A model generated the notes under the pieces. It had not been told where the DNA came from. It saw only the letters and a list, made by a program, of their open reading frames with translations, and searched no databases. From Acidobacteriota bacterium (GTDB lineage Bacteria; Acidobacteriota; Thermoanaerobaculia; Multivoradales; J023), in the NCBI GenBank assembly GCA_029263355.1, contig JAJCXQ010000692.1, positions 1 through 34,555 of the forward strand: 34,555 bases of DNA. The letters are read 5' to 3'. Shown piece after piece: positions 33,534 through 34,555 of the stretch. The position numbers were made by a program, and so were the translations under genes. The stretch's first letter is position 1. The number at the start of each line of letters is the position of its first letter.

Positions 33534-33552
33534 CCAGGGGCGGAGCCCCTGG
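33534..33552 (+). terminator. GC-rich hairpin after the NACHT-FGE gene
   Basis: CCAGGGGC-GGA-GCCCCTGG: an 8-bp perfect stem with a 3-base loop, 28 bases after the stop, followed by TCTTTC. It is a likely terminator. Alternatively it resembles the short GC-rich hairpins found 3' of VRs in studied DGRs. The 145 or so bases between it and the RT stop hold scattered TGTCA/TGACA motifs but no gene. Confidence 0.6.
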
Positions 33553-33697
33553 TCTTTCGTCACGATAAAAACCTGTCAATCTGCCACGATCTGTCACTTT
33601 CCGGTCTCAAACGGACCTGGTGTGTCATGGTTTTCCTGCAAACCTCTCTTGATGGACATCTTTGTCATCTTTGTGTCGATACCCATTTGACAATTTG

Positions 33698-34555
33698 TCA
33701 CATGGGCTCTCCGAAGAGAACTACTCCTCGATACGACGCAACCGACCGCTCGATGCGCTCGGGATCTCCCCCGAGGACTACCTCGGTGACGCGATGGCGC
33801 ATGCGCTCCAAGACTGCTTTCGTTGGCCCAATACCGGCACGAGAGACACGATAGCCAAGGTAAGTAAACCGCCCTCGAGTGGACTTTGGCTGCGTCTCCG
33901 GTCTCTTCAACCGCAGTCTACGTTCGGTGGCCAACCATTCTTTTGCGGCTTCCCGTGCCTCGACAAGTTGCGACCTGGAGTTGGCGAACAGAGTACTGTC
34001 GTCCATGTAGCGCTGATAATGAGGGATTTTGCGCTGCCGCTTGACAAAGTGATCGAACCCGGACAGATAGTGATTTCCCCACCACTGACTGGTGAGATTG
34101 CCTATCGGCAGCCCGCAGCCTTCTGGCGGGAAACCGGGATCGAGGCCAAGGAATTCTGGTACACCATGCTGCCTGTAGAGGCCGGCGCCGCTCTCCGCAA
34201 TTGTACGTAGCAGGTCTGTCATGCGCTGCTCTCGTAGTCGTCGCGCCATCAGTTGCTGAAGTATCCGATAATCGATCGACAGGAAGTAGTGCCGGATGTC
34301 TAGGCTCAACACATAGCGATACCGGCGCAGCGCGGCAAGATAGGCGAGCACGGCTCGATGGCTGCCTCGACCCGGAATGCAGGCAAATGTCGTATCGAGC
34401 AGGCCCGGATCGAAGCGGGGCGCCAGCAGCCGATGAATCGCATGATGGACAACTCGGTCTCGTACTGGTGCCGCGGCGATTAGCCGCCTCTTGGGCTCGT
34501 GCAAGGCAACCAATCGATAGGCGCCGCAGCGGTAGGTAGTTCCCAAGATTTCCCG
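33698..34555 (-). CDS. Second reverse transcriptase, DGR-like (N-terminus outside window)
   Basis: The frame stays open to the right edge (Arg-Glu-Ile before the TTG at 34546), so the N-terminus is cut off. Motifs: EPKRRLIAAAPVRDRVVHHAI, LSLDIRHYFLSIDY (first catalytic Asp), GLPIGNLTSQWWGNHYL with the SQ of DGR-like RTs, QRYMDDSTLF (catalytic YMDD) and TYLGYRVS. The C-terminus (SYRGVVLFGEPM) ends shortly after. It belongs to a different lineage from the RT at 9383 but shares its motif set. It converges on the NACHT-FGE gene with 191 bp between stops. If it is that gene's DGR RT, the TR and accessory gene must lie to the right of the window. Confidence 0.85.
   Translation of the reverse strand, partial: REILGTTYRCGAYRLVALHEPKRRLIAAAPVRDRVVHHAIHRLLAPRFDPGLLDTTFACIPGRGSHRAVLAYLAALRRYRYVLSLDIRHYFLSIDYRILQQLMARRLREQRMTDLLRTIAESGAGLYRQHGVPEFLGLDPGFPPEGCGLPIGNLTSQWWGNHYLSGFDHFVKRQRKIPHYQRYMDDSTLFANSRSQLVEAREAAKEWLATERRLRLKRPETQPKSTRGRFTYLGYRVSRAGIGPTKAVLERMRHRVTEVVLGGDPERIERSVASYRGVVLFGEPM

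Noticed and set aside
33507..33697. TR for the second RT
   Set aside because: Read on both strands; nothing resembles the FGE C-terminus of the NACHT gene. Only a hairpin and scattered TGTCA motifs were seen.
1..34555. tRNA and rRNA genes
   Set aside because: No cloverleaf or rRNA-like segment was recognised while reading the intergenic regions on both strands.

Overview
The window is GC-rich, gene-dense bacterial DNA. No rRNA or tRNA was seen, so the organism is inferred from gene content only. An ECF sigma factor overlapping a Ser/Thr kinase with TPR repeats, a very large carboxypeptidase-regulatory-like repeat protein, secreted PQQ-sugar-dehydrogenase-like proteins and many lipoproteins together suggest an Acidobacteriota-like (or similar large-genome, environmental) bacterium. 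Confidence in the phylum is low to moderate.

Layout. 1-2773 (minus): an esterase lipoprotein cut by the left edge and a membrane-anchored beta-lactamase-fold serine hydrolase. 3144-11707 (plus): one compact operon with overlapping genes: a TIR-domain protein, a MoxR-type AAA+ ATPase, a CoxE/vWA-like membrane protein ending in a formylglycine-generating-enzyme-like (FGE/SUMF1, C-type-lectin fold) domain, an HRDC accessory protein, Avd, a reverse transcriptase, a template repeat (TR), and a second membrane-anchored FGE protein. 11803-13021: small genes (HicB-like, VOC, unknown). 13039-22788: a giant repeat protein, a palindromic repeat element, a small RTX protein, a secreted unknown protein, the kinase/ECF sigma pair and a lipoprotein. 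22936-30439: a sugar-dehydrogenase-like protein, a GT-C membrane protein with a damaged partial copy, deaD, and two nucleotidyltransferase (NTase) modules of toxin-antitoxin type. 30492-34555: a DUF4062-NACHT-FGE protein facing a second, edge-truncated reverse transcriptase.

The central system is a diversity-generating retroelement (DGR). The 125-bp TR at 10404-10528 aligns without gaps to the 3' ends of both FGE genes (8341-8465 and 11570-11694). I count 16 and 13 substitutions at TR adenines, against one and zero at other bases. Adenine-specific mutagenic retrohoming is the DGR hallmark. The variable domains belong to a TIR/MoxR/vWA conflict operon. Predicted membrane segments and six shared cysteines put both variable domains outside the cytoplasm. 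The inferred model is a defence or self-recognition system in which hypervariable external sensors signal through a vWA-MoxR relay to a cytosolic TIR effector.

The right-hand NACHT-FGE gene is a second candidate variable protein. Its FGE end has the codon pattern expected of a variable repeat, but it does not derive from the TR in this window. Other notable structures are five 41-bp units each holding a 24-bp dyad (29383-29587), two NTase modules each next to a partial copy of a neighbouring gene, and a 43-bp near-perfect palindrome in a divergent promoter region.
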